This document shows positions 1 through 7,423 of a stretch of 37,447 bases of DNA, in pieces; positions within the stretch are counted from its first letter, which is position 1; each line of letters begins with the position of its first letter. Location: the NCBI GenBank assembly GCA_025358075.1, contig JANYKU010000099.1:1-37447 (forward strand), in the 5' to 3' direction. The notes beneath the pieces are model-generated. The model saw only the letters and a list, made by a program, of their open reading frames with translations, made no database searches and had not been told where the DNA came from. Source of the DNA: Ilumatobacteraceae bacterium (GTDB lineage: Bacteria; Actinomycetota; Acidimicrobiia; Acidimicrobiales; Ilumatobacteraceae). A program made the translations under genes and the position numbers.

Positions 1-744
1 GGCATGCTGGCGTTGGCCGTGGCTGCCAAGGCATCCGGTTGGTCCAAGAGCCCGGCCACCGGCACGCAGGAGGCCAGCCCGACCGGGGCGATCAAGACGG
101 TCGCCGGGTCTGGGGGCGGAGTGCTACTGCTCTGGTTGCTCGCAATTGGCATGCTGCTCTACGCCGCATGGCGCGTCGTGTCGGCCCTCTTGCCCGGCGG
201 ACACGATGCCAAGGCCCGGGCAATGCGCATCGGCTTTCTGGCCAGCGCGGTGATCTACACGACATTTGCCATCAGCGCCATCGCTCTTGCCCGGCGTTCG
301 CAAACTGATCCGAATGGCAACAAGAAGGTCACCGACATCTCGGCGTCGATGATGACCCATACCGCTGGCCGATTGGTGATCGGCGTGGTCGGCGCAATCG
401 TCATCGCTGTCGGGCTCTACCGCCTGTCGAAGGGCGTCAAGATCGATGTCGCCGACGAGCTCGACCTGTCGGGCATGTCGCCGGCACGGGTCAAGTGGAG
501 CGAACGATTGGGAGCGGTCGGCGAGATCGGCCGCGGCATCGGCATCGGTCTGGTGGGTTTCTTCCTGCTCCGCTCGGCGATCACCTACAACGCGAACGAA
601 GCGACCGGCCTGGACGGCGCGTTGCGACGTCTGGCCACCACGGGGTGGGGCGTCTTCGTGGTGATCGTCGTCGGCATCGGTTTCGCCGCCTACGGCATCT
701 TCTGCCTCGCCACCTTCACCCACCGTCGCCTGCAAGCGCCCTAG
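1..744 (+). CDS. DUF1206 multi-spanning membrane protein, 5' end cut by window
   Basis: The frame is open to the left edge, so this is the 3' part of a gene and the ATG at position 4 is probably internal. The visible 247 residues carry about five hydrophobic segments arranged as two and a half DUF1206 repeats. A repeat is a pair of membrane helices ending in a short basic loop, as in the stretches around residues 40-65, 75-97, 120-142, 170-192 and 210-236 of the ATG-numbered protein. Family members usually have three repeats of two helices, so the missing N-terminus should hold the first helix. DUF1206 proteins are actinobacterial membrane proteins of unknown function. A PAP2 gene follows on the same strand after 63 nt. 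Confidence 0.75.
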   Translation, partial: GMLALAVAAKASGWSKSPATGTQEASPTGAIKTVAGSGGGVLLLWLLAIGMLLYAAWRVVSALLPGGHDAKARAMRIGFLASAVIYTTFAISAIALARRSQTDPNGNKKVTDISASMMTHTAGRLVIGVVGAIVIAVGLYRLSKGVKIDVADELDLSGMSPARVKWSERLGAVGEIGRGIGIGLVGFFLLRSAITYNANEATGLDGALRRLATTGWGVFVVIVVGIGFAAYGIFCLATFTHRRLQAP

Positions 745-807
745 GCCAACGGCAGATCGTGCGAACGACTCGGTTTGGCGAGACGCGCGACAGGGTAAAC
801 GCTCCCC

Positions 808-1554
808 ATGTCTGAACCTCGTCTTCGTGAGACCTGGCTCGTGCGCAAGCACGAGGCAATGGTGCTCGGAATCCTGTACGCCACGTTCACTGCCGTCTGG
901 TTCTTCGTTGGATGGTTGCTGACCCATTCGCTGAAGAACTCGTGGTTCGTGCACACCGACCAATCGATCTCCCGATGGTTCGTCAGTCGGCGCACGCCGG
1001 CGATGAACTCGTTGACCTTCGTCGGGTCGATGATGGCGGACACGATGGTGAAGATCATCGTCACCGCGGTCGTCGCGATCGTGATGTTGATCGTCTGGAA
1101 GCGTTGGCTAGAACCGTTGATGGTCGTGGTCCCGCTGGTCCTCGAAGCGTTGACGTTCATCACCGTCACGAAATTGGTCGGGCGGCCTCGGCCGAACGTG
1201 CCCCGGCTGGAGACGTCGGCCGTCGGCTCCAGCTTCCCGTCGGGTCACATGGGCGCAGCAGTCGTCTACTCTGGAATCATCGTCGTCGTGTTCTGGCACA
1301 CTCGCCGTCAGTGGATCAGAGTGCTCGCCGCCGCGGTCGCCGTGCTCATTCCCGCCTTCGTCGGCTTCTCCCGGATCTATCGCGGCATGCACTACCTCAC
1401 GGATGTGGTGTTCGGAGCCCTATTAGGCGGCGCGGCGGTCTTCTCGACGGCCGTGATCCTTCGCCAAGCGGCGGCCGACCACCCGGAGGCCGTCAGCTCG
1501 GGTGAGCACCCTGTCGATCTTCACCTCGAACCAGCAGTCATAAGCCGGCGATGA
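808..1554 (+). CDS. PAP2-superfamily membrane phosphatase (first of a pair)
   Basis: A 248-residue integral membrane protein of the PAP2 (phosphatidic acid phosphatase type 2 / undecaprenyl-diphosphate phosphatase) superfamily. The family hydrolyses phosphate monoesters of lipids outside or within the membrane. The second catalytic motif, PSGH, is at residues 144-147. The third, S-R-x5-H-x3-D, is at 188-199 with nucleophilic His195. The first motif, KLVGRPRP (122-129), has lysine five rather than the usual six residues before the final Arg-Pro, a slight deviation. About five to six membrane segments are visible. The substrate cannot be told from sequence. Its stop overlaps the next PAP2 start by ATGA, so the two are translationally coupled. 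Confidence 0.85.
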   Translation: MSEPRLRETWLVRKHEAMVLGILYATFTAVWFFVGWLLTHSLKNSWFVHTDQSISRWFVSRRTPAMNSLTFVGSMMADTMVKIIVTAVVAIVMLIVWKRWLEPLMVVVPLVLEALTFITVTKLVGRPRPNVPRLETSAVGSSFPSGHMGAAVVYSGIIVVVFWHTRRQWIRVLAAAVAVLIPAFVGFSRIYRGMHYLTDVVFGALLGGAAVFSTAVILRQAAADHPEAVSSGEHPVDLHLEPAVISRR

Positions 1555-2450
1555 CACTGTCGCTCATCGTCTTGTTGTGTGGCGTCGGTGCGGCGTTGAT
1601 CGCCTTTACCATCTCCGCATCACGCCACATTCACGTCGACCCCGTCGATCCTGTGGTGGCGGAGCAGGCAGTCCGGCGTTCGATCTTCCGTCATCCACGA
1701 GTCGAGCGATTCCTCCATGCCCGAATGGATCGCAAGACCGCCGGAGGGTTCCTGCTGACCGTCAGCTTTCTGATCCTGTTTGCCGTGGCCCTCACCCTCG
1801 GCTTTCTCCTGGATGCCATCAACGACCACTCGTGGCTGGCCACCGCCGACAAGTCGGTCGCCAAGTGGGGCTCCCAGCACGGCCGGTCGGAGACGATCGA
1901 CCTCTTGAAATGGACCACCCAATTGGGCAGCACCATCGTGATCAGTGCGGCACTGATCCTCACCGCAATCATCGACTACGTCCGCCGGCGCAGCCGAGAG
2001 GTCTTCCTGTTCGTCGCCGCCGTTGGTGTTGGCCAGCTGATCCTGGCCAACGTTCTCAAGATGATCGTGCGTCGCAACCGGCCCCCAGACCTGCAACACC
2101 TCGTCGTCGTCCACGGCTACTCGTTCCCGTCCGGTCATGCCACGGCTGCTGCGTCCGTCTGGCTGGCCATCGCGCTCGTCTTCGGACGTGACCGCTCGAA
2201 GTTGACCCGGGCACTTCTCGCCGGGGCCGCGGCCCTGATTGCCATTTCTGTCGCTACCAGCCGAGCACTTCTCGGTGTGCACTGGTTGACCGACGTCATC
2301 GCCGGGCTGGCCCTCGGTTGGGGCTGGTTCATGATCGTCGCGATCATCTTCGGTGGCCGCGCTCAACGGCTCGGTGACCCCGTGGCCGAACACGCCGTCG
2401 GCGTGCAGCCGGGAGTTGCCGCGGAGCGTCCCGATCACGCCGTGCGATAG
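1551..2450 (+). CDS. PAP2-superfamily membrane phosphatase (second of a pair)
   Basis: A 299-residue PAP2-superfamily lipid phosphatase with all three motifs in canonical form: K-x6-R-P at 170-178, PSGH at 193-196, and S-R-x5-H-x3-D at 237-248 with catalytic His244. It starts with a membrane helix (about residues 3-22), followed by a roughly 45-residue charged segment, then the five-helix catalytic core. The ATG overlaps the stop of the upstream PAP2 gene (ATGA). Two unlike PAP2 genes in one transcript suggest either a heteromeric unit or two enzymes for different lipid phosphates. It converges on the unknown gene ending at 2462 with only 11 nt between the stops and no obvious terminator. Confidence 0.87.
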   Translation: MTLSLIVLLCGVGAALIAFTISASRHIHVDPVDPVVAEQAVRRSIFRHPRVERFLHARMDRKTAGGFLLTVSFLILFAVALTLGFLLDAINDHSWLATADKSVAKWGSQHGRSETIDLLKWTTQLGSTIVISAALILTAIIDYVRRRSREVFLFVAAVGVGQLILANVLKMIVRRNRPPDLQHLVVVHGYSFPSGHATAAASVWLAIALVFGRDRSKLTRALLAGAAALIAISVATSRALLGVHWLTDVIAGLALGWGWFMIVAIIFGGRAQRLGDPVAEHAVGVQPGVAAERPDHAVR

Positions 2451-2461
2451 TCAGCGCGCGA

Positions 2462-3484
2462 TCAGAGCCGAATCGAGTTCCCGCCGATCGCCACGATCGC
2501 CTGTTGGATCTCGCCCGCGCTTTCGCGCAAGCGCCTCGAATCGATGGTCACGGGATAGATCGCCTGCAGCGCGGCCATGACCTCCTCCTCGAACGCAGTC
2601 TGCACACCTTCGGCGCCGAAGTTGAAGTTGCCGACCGCTCCTTCGAGGCGCTGGGCTCGCTGCACCGTCTGCGCCATGAGATCGTTGAGGTAGTCGTCCT
2701 GATCGTTCACCACGCCACCCGGGTCGACCGCACCGGCGAAGGCGTACAACGCCTGGGCGACGGCTCGCAGCGCGTCGTCGCCCCGTGAGTTGTACGCATC
2801 GTACAGCTGCTGATAGGCGGCGTTGACGTTGACGAGATTGGCCTCGTCCGGCGAGTCGGGGCGGCCCGTCACGTCGGCGCCGCCGACTCCTACCTGCATG
2901 TTGTTGTACGACTTGAAGCCCTGCACAGTGGGTTGTCCCGCGCCGCTGTCGATGCCGCCGGAGTTGAGCGTGATGTACACGACGTACGCGCCGAATGGGA
3001 GGCCCGTCACTTGGGCCGAGGCTTGAGCGGTTTCACCGGCGGCCAACGCCGGGCGGTCGATGGACAGCTCGAACACGCTGTCCGCGTCGCGGAACACCTG
3101 AATGAGGTCGGTGTAGGCGGGACATTCGACCTTGCGCGGATTGGTCTCGTTCCACGACAACTGGAACGGCTGGCCGGCAGTGGGCGACGCAGGATCCGAG
3201 GTTGGGGCGTCGCCCTGGACCGTGGGGATGTTGTCCAACGCGTCGAACATGTCGGCGACGTCGAGGAACGACGCCAGCGTGCCGTCGCGCACGGCAACTT
3301 CGCCACCACTCACCACTGCGAGGACCCCCTCGCGGTCGCGTTCGTACAGTTGCTCGAACATCGCCTTGGTGGTCGGGTCCAAGACACCCCACCAGATCTG
3401 CATGCGTTGGATTGCGTCCTGCTCAGCCACCTCGGCCCTCCGGTAGTTCGCGCCAGCGGCACCACCGTAGGCCAAAGGCGTCAC
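2462..3484 (-). CDS. Uncharacterised 340-residue protein downstream of a lipid kinase
   Basis: I do not recognise this family. The GTG start lies 4 nt after the stop of the lipid kinase gene, so the two are probably co-transcribed. No clear Shine-Dalgarno is visible, and a Met at residue 28 is an alternative start. There is no signal peptide or membrane helix. Residues about 1-80 look helical and acidic. The centre (about 95-190) has the character of a beta-sandwich or Ig-like segment (a Pro/Ser-rich linker, then SWNETNP, VFELSIDRPALAAGE and PFGAYVVYITLNSGG). The C-terminal third is helical and Gln/Ala-rich. The middle could be a binding module. No catalytic motif is visible. Confidence 0.7.
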   Translation of the reverse strand: MTPLAYGGAAGANYRRAEVAEQDAIQRMQIWWGVLDPTTKAMFEQLYERDREGVLAVVSGGEVAVRDGTLASFLDVADMFDALDNIPTVQGDAPTSDPASPTAGQPFQLSWNETNPRKVECPAYTDLIQVFRDADSVFELSIDRPALAAGETAQASAQVTGLPFGAYVVYITLNSGGIDSGAGQPTVQGFKSYNNMQVGVGGADVTGRPDSPDEANLVNVNAAYQQLYDAYNSRGDDALRAVAQALYAFAGAVDPGGVVNDQDDYLNDLMAQTVQRAQRLEGAVGNFNFGAEGVQTAFEEEVMAALQAIYPVTIDSRRLRESAGEIQQAIVAIGGNSIRL

Positions 3485-3488
3485 GGCG

Positions 3489-4367
3489 TCAGGTTGCGGG
3501 CGCGCAGAGGATCAGCGAACGCGGGTTGACCTCGAACTCGAGCTTCTTCGCCCGGCCCTTGACGCCGCCGTCGAGCTCGAACCGACGCTTGCGATCGAAC
3601 GAGACCGAGATCGCCGTTCCGGAGCCGATCTCGGCATGGTTCGACGACTGTTGCTTGCGGAAGACGGCGCTCACCATCAGGCTGGCCCACTCGCGCATTC
3701 CCGCGGCGGTCACGACGGCGACATGCAACAGACCGTCCGTCGGTGTGGCATCGGGGAACGTCTTGATGCCGCCCTTCAGGGACCCGAGCTTGCCGACGAG
3801 CACGCAACTGGCCTCGCCTTCGTAGAACACTTCGTCGTCGATCGTGACCCTGGCATCGAACAGCTTCCGATGACGAACCTGGTCGACACCGGCGCGCACG
3901 TAGGCCAGCGTCCCCAGTTTCTCTTTGTCGTCTTCCGCTTGGGCGAGCATGCCGACATCGAAGCCACTCCCGGCCATCACGTTGAAGGTCCGACCGTTGC
4001 AGACCGCGGAGTCGATGCTGCGGCGGTCGCCGCTGTTGATCAAGTCGACGATCTCTTGGATGTCGGTCGGCAGATGGAGACCAGTGGCGAAAAGGTTTGC
4101 CGTGCCGCTCGGAACCACCGCCAGGCTCGCCGACGTGTCGACCACCGCCTCCGCGGCAGAGCGCACACTGCCGTCACCACCACAGACCACGATGGTCTGG
4201 GCGCCGTGCTTGACGGCCTTGGCCGCAGCTCGCTTGGCGTCGGAGCCCTTCTCGACCTCCATCCAACAAACGTCGCCGAGCCCAGCAGCGGCGAGCGATC
4301 GCCTCAGCGTGCGAGCGTTCTTCTTCGTGATCTTCTGGGTGTTGGCAATCACCGCAACACTGGACAT
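3489..4367 (-). CDS. Diacylglycerol-kinase-family lipid kinase (YegS/DgkB-like)
   Basis: A 292-residue soluble lipid kinase of the diacylglycerol kinase catalytic family, which transfers phosphate from ATP to a lipid hydroxyl such as diacylglycerol at the membrane face. The nucleotide-binding signature GGDGS is at 63-67, and the second conserved loop PSGTANLFA at 86-94. The C-terminal beta-rich domain ends in a typical arginine-rich segment. I chose the ATG at 4367 because GGAGG lies 4 nt upstream; the ATG at 4382 would place that Shine-Dalgarno inside the gene. The gene is divergent from hypB across a 108-nt gap and followed by the unknown gene at 2462-3484. The nearby PAP2 phosphatases could act on the same lipid pool, but this is inference. 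Confidence 0.88.
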   Translation of the reverse strand: MSSVAVIANTQKITKKNARTLRRSLAAAGLGDVCWMEVEKGSDAKRAAAKAVKHGAQTIVVCGGDGSVRSAAEAVVDTSASLAVVPSGTANLFATGLHLPTDIQEIVDLINSGDRRSIDSAVCNGRTFNVMAGSGFDVGMLAQAEDDKEKLGTLAYVRAGVDQVRHRKLFDARVTIDDEVFYEGEASCVLVGKLGSLKGGIKTFPDATPTDGLLHVAVVTAAGMREWASLMVSAVFRKQQSSNHAEIGSGTAISVSFDRKRRFELDGGVKGRAKKLEFEVNPRSLILCAPAT

Positions 4368-4371
4368 GGAG

Positions 4372-4470
4372 CCTCCGTTCAACGATGTGCGGTACCCCTA
4401 TTGCAACGACGGCAAACCCGGACGCAGCAGGAGACGTATCCGTTGTAGCGTTCGAACAGCTGAACGGAGG
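4372..4470. promoter_or_regulatory. Inverted repeat containing the Shine-Dalgarno sequences of two divergent genes
   Basis: The intergenic region between the lipid kinase (-) and hypB (+) is bounded by a perfect 10-bp inverted repeat. TGAACGGAGG lies just before the hypB ATG (4461-4470), and its reverse complement lies just before the kinase ATG (4372-4381). Each arm contains the GGAGG Shine-Dalgarno of its gene, but identity extends five bases further upstream (TGAAC), more than ribosome binding alone requires. It may be coincidence or shared leader control. A TTGCAA-like half-site at 4401-4406 lies between the arms but does not form a convincing Nur box. Confidence 0.5.
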
Positions 4471-4475
4471 TTCGC

Positions 4476-5270
4476 ATGGGACGCTTTCACTACCACGCCG
4501 ACGGCACGGGGCACTCACACGACGACCTCGATCATGACCACGAACACGAGCGCGAGCACGGTCACAGCGCGGGTGTCGGCGACCACTCCGGCTACCAGAC
4601 CGGCGGACTGCGGGTCGACGTGCTCGAGCACATCCTCGGCGAGAACGATCGCACGGCAGACGCCAACCGCACCGACTTCCACGACGCCCGTGTCCACGTT
4701 GTCAACCTGATGTCGTCTCCCGGGGCGGGCAAGACCACGCTGCTTCGCGAGGTGCTGCTGCAGCTCGGATCCTCGGTACGAGTGGGCATCGTCGAAGGCG
4801 ATGTGGAGACGTCGATCGATGCCGATCGTCTCGCCGGTCTCGGCGCTCCCGTGGCGCTTGTCAACACTGCGAATGGCTTCGGCGGCGAGTGCCACCTCGA
4901 CGCCACGATGGTCCGTTCGGCACTGCCACGACTCCCACTTGCCGACCTCGATCTGGTGGTGATCGAGAACGTCGGGAACCTCGTGTGCCCGGCAGAGTTC
5001 GATGTCGGTGAGGATGTTCGGGCAATGGTCTTCTCGGTGACGGAGGGCGAGGAGAAGCCGTTGAAGTACCCGGTCATGTTCCGGTCTGCCGATGTCGTGA
5101 TCATCAACAAGATCGACCTGCTCCCCTATCTCGACTTCGATCTCGATCTGTTTCGTGCCAACCTCCGCGACGTCAACCCTCACGTGCGAACCATCGAGAC
5201 GAGCGCCAAGACCGGAGCAGGTGTCGACGAGCTCTGCGCCTGGATCTCGTCGTTGGCCGACCACGAATGA
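4476..5270 (+). CDS. hypB: HypB-like nickel-insertion GTPase
   Basis: A 264-residue G3E-family GTPase of the HypB type, which delivers nickel to [NiFe]-hydrogenase in concert with HypA. The first 40 residues hold about ten histidines mixed with Asp/Glu, a nickel-storage or metal-binding tail. The Walker A loop SSPGAGKTT is at 80-88. EGD (108-110) and NKID (211-214) complete the G-domain. The metal site Cys139-His140 sits in GGECHLDA, and ENVGNLVCPAEFD (164-176) is the HypB signature. GGAGG lies 5 nt before the ATG. The stop overlaps the fur-family gene (ATGA). No hypA, hypCDEF, hydrogenase or urease gene lies in the window, so the client is unknown. Confidence 0.93.
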   Translation: MGRFHYHADGTGHSHDDLDHDHEHEREHGHSAGVGDHSGYQTGGLRVDVLEHILGENDRTADANRTDFHDARVHVVNLMSSPGAGKTTLLREVLLQLGSSVRVGIVEGDVETSIDADRLAGLGAPVALVNTANGFGGECHLDATMVRSALPRLPLADLDLVVIENVGNLVCPAEFDVGEDVRAMVFSVTEGEEKPLKYPVMFRSADVVIINKIDLLPYLDFDLDLFRANLRDVNPHVRTIETSAKTGAGVDELCAWISSLADHE

Positions 5271-5743
5271 CCACGGTTCGCCGAAAACACGCCGGCGATC
5301 TCGTCGACCCCACCGCTATTGCGGCCCGCCTCCGGGCGGATGGGCACACGGTGGGCAAGACGCGCACGGTGATCCTCGATGCGGTCCGCAGCAAGCAGCG
5401 CGCCTTCACCGCCGAAGAGCTGGCCGAATCGCTCGACGACGTTCATGTTTCCACCGTGTATCGCACCCTGGCACTTCTCGAGGAGATCGGCGTCATCCGC
5501 CACATCCATCTTTCTCATGGTCCGGCGATCTACGAACGAACAGCGGTCTCGACAGATGTACGTCACCTCGTCTGCGAAACGTGCGGGCGTCACGTGGCCG
5601 TACCCCGACGCGTTTTCGAAGCCGCTCGACGCACACTCGAGCGCGACTACGACTTCGTCCTCGACGGATCCCACTTCGCCATCGTCGGGCGCTGCCGAGC
5701 ATGCGCCGACTCGTCCGACGCCGAGCTCGACGCTGATGGATGA
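5267..5743 (+). CDS. Fur-family metal-responsive repressor coupled to hypB
   Basis: A 158-residue ferric-uptake-regulator-family protein. The N-terminal winged helix ends with the recognition helix HVSTVYRTLALLEEIGVI (60-77). The C-terminal dimer domain holds a structural zinc site of two CxxC pairs, Cys103/Cys106 (HLVCETCG) and Cys143/Cys146 (GRCRACA). The His-rich stretch that precedes the first CxxC in Fur itself is reduced to one His (His100), so the sensed metal cannot be read off. Translational coupling to a nickel GTPase makes a nickel-responsive (Nur-like) role attractive, but zinc or peroxide sensing is not excluded. It ends two bases before the convergent ribokinase-family gene. Confidence 0.88.
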   Translation: MTTVRRKHAGDLVDPTAIAARLRADGHTVGKTRTVILDAVRSKQRAFTAEELAESLDDVHVSTVYRTLALLEEIGVIRHIHLSHGPAIYERTAVSTDVRHLVCETCGRHVAVPRRVFEAARRTLERDYDFVLDGSHFAIVGRCRACADSSDAELDADG

Positions 5744-5755
5744 GCTCAGCTCATC
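5739..5755. repeat. 17-bp perfect palindrome at a convergent stop-stop junction
   Basis: GATGAGCT, one central C, then AGCTCATC. The dyad covers both stop codons, TGA of the fur-family gene at 5741-5743 and TGA of the opposing kinase gene at 5746-5748. The one-base spacer means a hairpin would have to open its inner pairs, and no T-tract follows on either strand, so it is at best a weak bidirectional terminator. Confidence 0.5.
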
Positions 5756-6675
5756 GCCGCGTCGATCTGTGCCGCGGTCGGCATGCCGCCGCGCGCACCT
5801 ACCTCAGTGACTGAGAGCGACGCAGCAACAACCGCCACCGGCACTGCAGTTGCGAGATCGTCGCCCATCGCCAATCGTGCCGCGAGCACGCCGTTGAAGG
5901 TGTCGCCCGCTCCCGTCGTATCGCGTACTTCCACCGGCGGCGCGGGCACCAGCTGAACGACCCCGTCGGCGGTCACGACCAGCACGCCGTCGCCACCCTG
6001 GGTCACGACGACCGGGTGGTGGGTCATGGCCGCGATGCGCTGCGCGTCGGCGGTGGCAGAACCAATCGCATCGCCCACGAGCATGGCAAGGTCGCTCAAC
6101 TCCGAACCGTTGGGCGTGAGGATCGGACCGCGAGCCAGCAACTCGACAACGACGGGTAGCACCGGCGCCGGGTTCAGGATGCAGCGCACCCGCGCCGTGA
6201 AGGCCTCTTCCACGGCGACGGCGACGGCAGCAGCGGGGATCTCGGTGCTCACGAGCACACACCCGGCGGTTGGCAGCAGCGATCGCAAGCATTGCCGGAT
6301 GTGGTCGACCGGCACCGCGGCGTTCGCGCCGGCACCGACCGCGATCTGATTCTCGCCGCGCCCGTCGACAACGATGAGAGCGACTCCAGTCGACTCGCCG
6401 GCGAGCACGGCAACATCGCTGACATCGACGCCGGCCGCGCGCAGTTCGGCGAGCGCAGCGATGCCCGTGTCGTCGCCACCGACTGCGCCGATCAAGTGGA
6501 CCGTCGCACCGGCGCGTGCTGCGGCCACGGCGGCGTTTGCTCCTTTGCCGCCGCCGTAGGTCTGCAATCCACCGCCGACAACGGTTTCGCCCGGGCCCGG
6601 CAGCCGCGGTGCGACCACGACGAGGTCGACGTTGATCGCGCCGACCACGACAACCGTCGGCGACGCGCCGCTCAC
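5746..6675 (-). CDS. Ribokinase-family (PfkB) sugar kinase
   Basis: A PfkB-family carbohydrate kinase resembling ribokinase. It carries both family signatures: GGGKGANAA near residues 41-49 (sugar and phosphate binding), and DTTGAGD near 252-258, whose last Asp is the catalytic base and whose glycines form the anion hole. At about 309 residues from the GTG at 6675 it has normal ribokinase length. Earlier in-frame starts exist (ATG at 6777), but they would add 34 unconserved residues before the first beta strand (VVVVGAINVDLVV). Ribose is the likeliest substrate, though other pentoses or nucleosides are possible. No transporter or rbsD is adjacent. Confidence 0.82.
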   Translation of the reverse strand: MSGASPTVVVVGAINVDLVVVAPRLPGPGETVVGGGLQTYGGGKGANAAVAAARAGATVHLIGAVGGDDTGIAALAELRAAGVDVSDVAVLAGESTGVALIVVDGRGENQIAVGAGANAAVPVDHIRQCLRSLLPTAGCVLVSTEIPAAAVAVAVEEAFTARVRCILNPAPVLPVVVELLARGPILTPNGSELSDLAMLVGDAIGSATADAQRIAAMTHHPVVVTQGGDGVLVVTADGVVQLVPAPPVEVRDTTGAGDTFNGVLAARLAMGDDLATAVPVAVVAASLSVTEVGARGGMPTAAQIDAAMS

Positions 6676-6757
6676 GCTCGACTCGATTCGGTCATCGTGC
6701 GTGAGATTACTCAGGGACGGCGGTGATCCGAAGCGAGCCGCGTGGCGAATGACGACC

Positions 6758-7423
6758 ATGAGCACCACCGCCTCCACTGTCGACTATCGAGCTCTGTACG
6801 GTCCGATGATCGACCGCCTCGCTCGACTCGGCCGGTCCTTGTCGGCCACGCAGTGGCAGTCACCCAGCCTGTGCGACCAGTGGCGGGCATGCGACATCTA
6901 CGGCCACATGACGTACGGCGGTGTCACGCCGCTGTCGAAGGTGCTGCCGGTCCTGCTGTTCAAGCACCGCGGCAACCTCAATCGTGGATCGGCCGCCGAG
7001 TCAGTTCGATATGCAAACGCCCACGCGCAGCCGTTGTTGATGGACGAGTTCGAACGCTCGGCCCGACACCCTGTGGGGATCGGCAAATTGGTCAAGCCGG
7101 CCGAGCTACACATGGACCACATCGTCCACGAGCTCGATGTGCGGCGTCCGCTCGGGTTGGCGTCGGAGTGGAACGCCGACGATCTTCACGCGGCACTCGA
7201 CGCTGCAGTGGTGACCAAGAGCCCGCTGATCGCCCCGGCCAAGACGGCCATCGGTCTGCGATTCGTGGCCACTGACCTGGACTGGTCGTACGGGCCGCCC
7301 GACGCACCGCGCGTCGAGGGTCCCGCCGAGGATCTGCTGCTGGCGCTGTGCGGACGACCAGTCGGTTTGGCGACCCTGAACGGCAGCGGCGTCTCCGAGC
7401 TGGCGGTTCGAATCAGCCGCTGA
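6758..7423 (+). CDS. DinB/MDMPI-fold protein (mycothiol-dependent maleylpyruvate isomerase family)
   Basis: About 221 residues of the TIGR03083/MDMPI-type DinB-like family, a four-helix metal-binding fold that in actinobacteria often uses mycothiol. The N-terminal part has the typical pattern (LYGPMIDRLARLGRSL, then SLCDQWRACDIYGHMTYG). The second conserved block is HMDHIVHELDVRRPLG, giving likely metal-ligand histidines. The C-terminal third has the less conserved MDMPI tail. The start is ATG at 6758 or the in-frame ATG at 6749; no strong ribosome site distinguishes them. No maleylpyruvate-pathway gene is adjacent, so the actual substrate is unknown. The 3' end overlaps the opposing molybdopterin gene by 11 bp. 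Confidence 0.78.
   Translation: MSTTASTVDYRALYGPMIDRLARLGRSLSATQWQSPSLCDQWRACDIYGHMTYGGVTPLSKVLPVLLFKHRGNLNRGSAAESVRYANAHAQPLLMDEFERSARHPVGIGKLVKPAELHMDHIVHELDVRRPLGLASEWNADDLHAALDAAVVTKSPLIAPAKTAIGLRFVATDLDWSYGPPDAPRVEGPAEDLLLALCGRPVGLATLNGSGVSELAVRISR

Noticed and set aside
124-963. Long antisense open frames throughout (for example 124-963, 3636-4448, 8502-9899, 14144-15403, 23248-24753)
   Set aside because: They mirror genes with strong family motifs on the other strand, have no homology-like motifs and are Arg/His/Gly-rich, as expected for third-position GC bias.
4401-4416. Possible nickel-repressor (Nur) box, TTGCAA followed by GGCAAA upstream of hypB
   Set aside because: The second half does not match an inverted TTGCAA half-site; only four bases on each side form a dyad, which is expected by chance.
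5739-5755. Palindrome as a strong bidirectional intrinsic terminator
   Set aside because: A one-base loop and no flanking T-tract on either strand.
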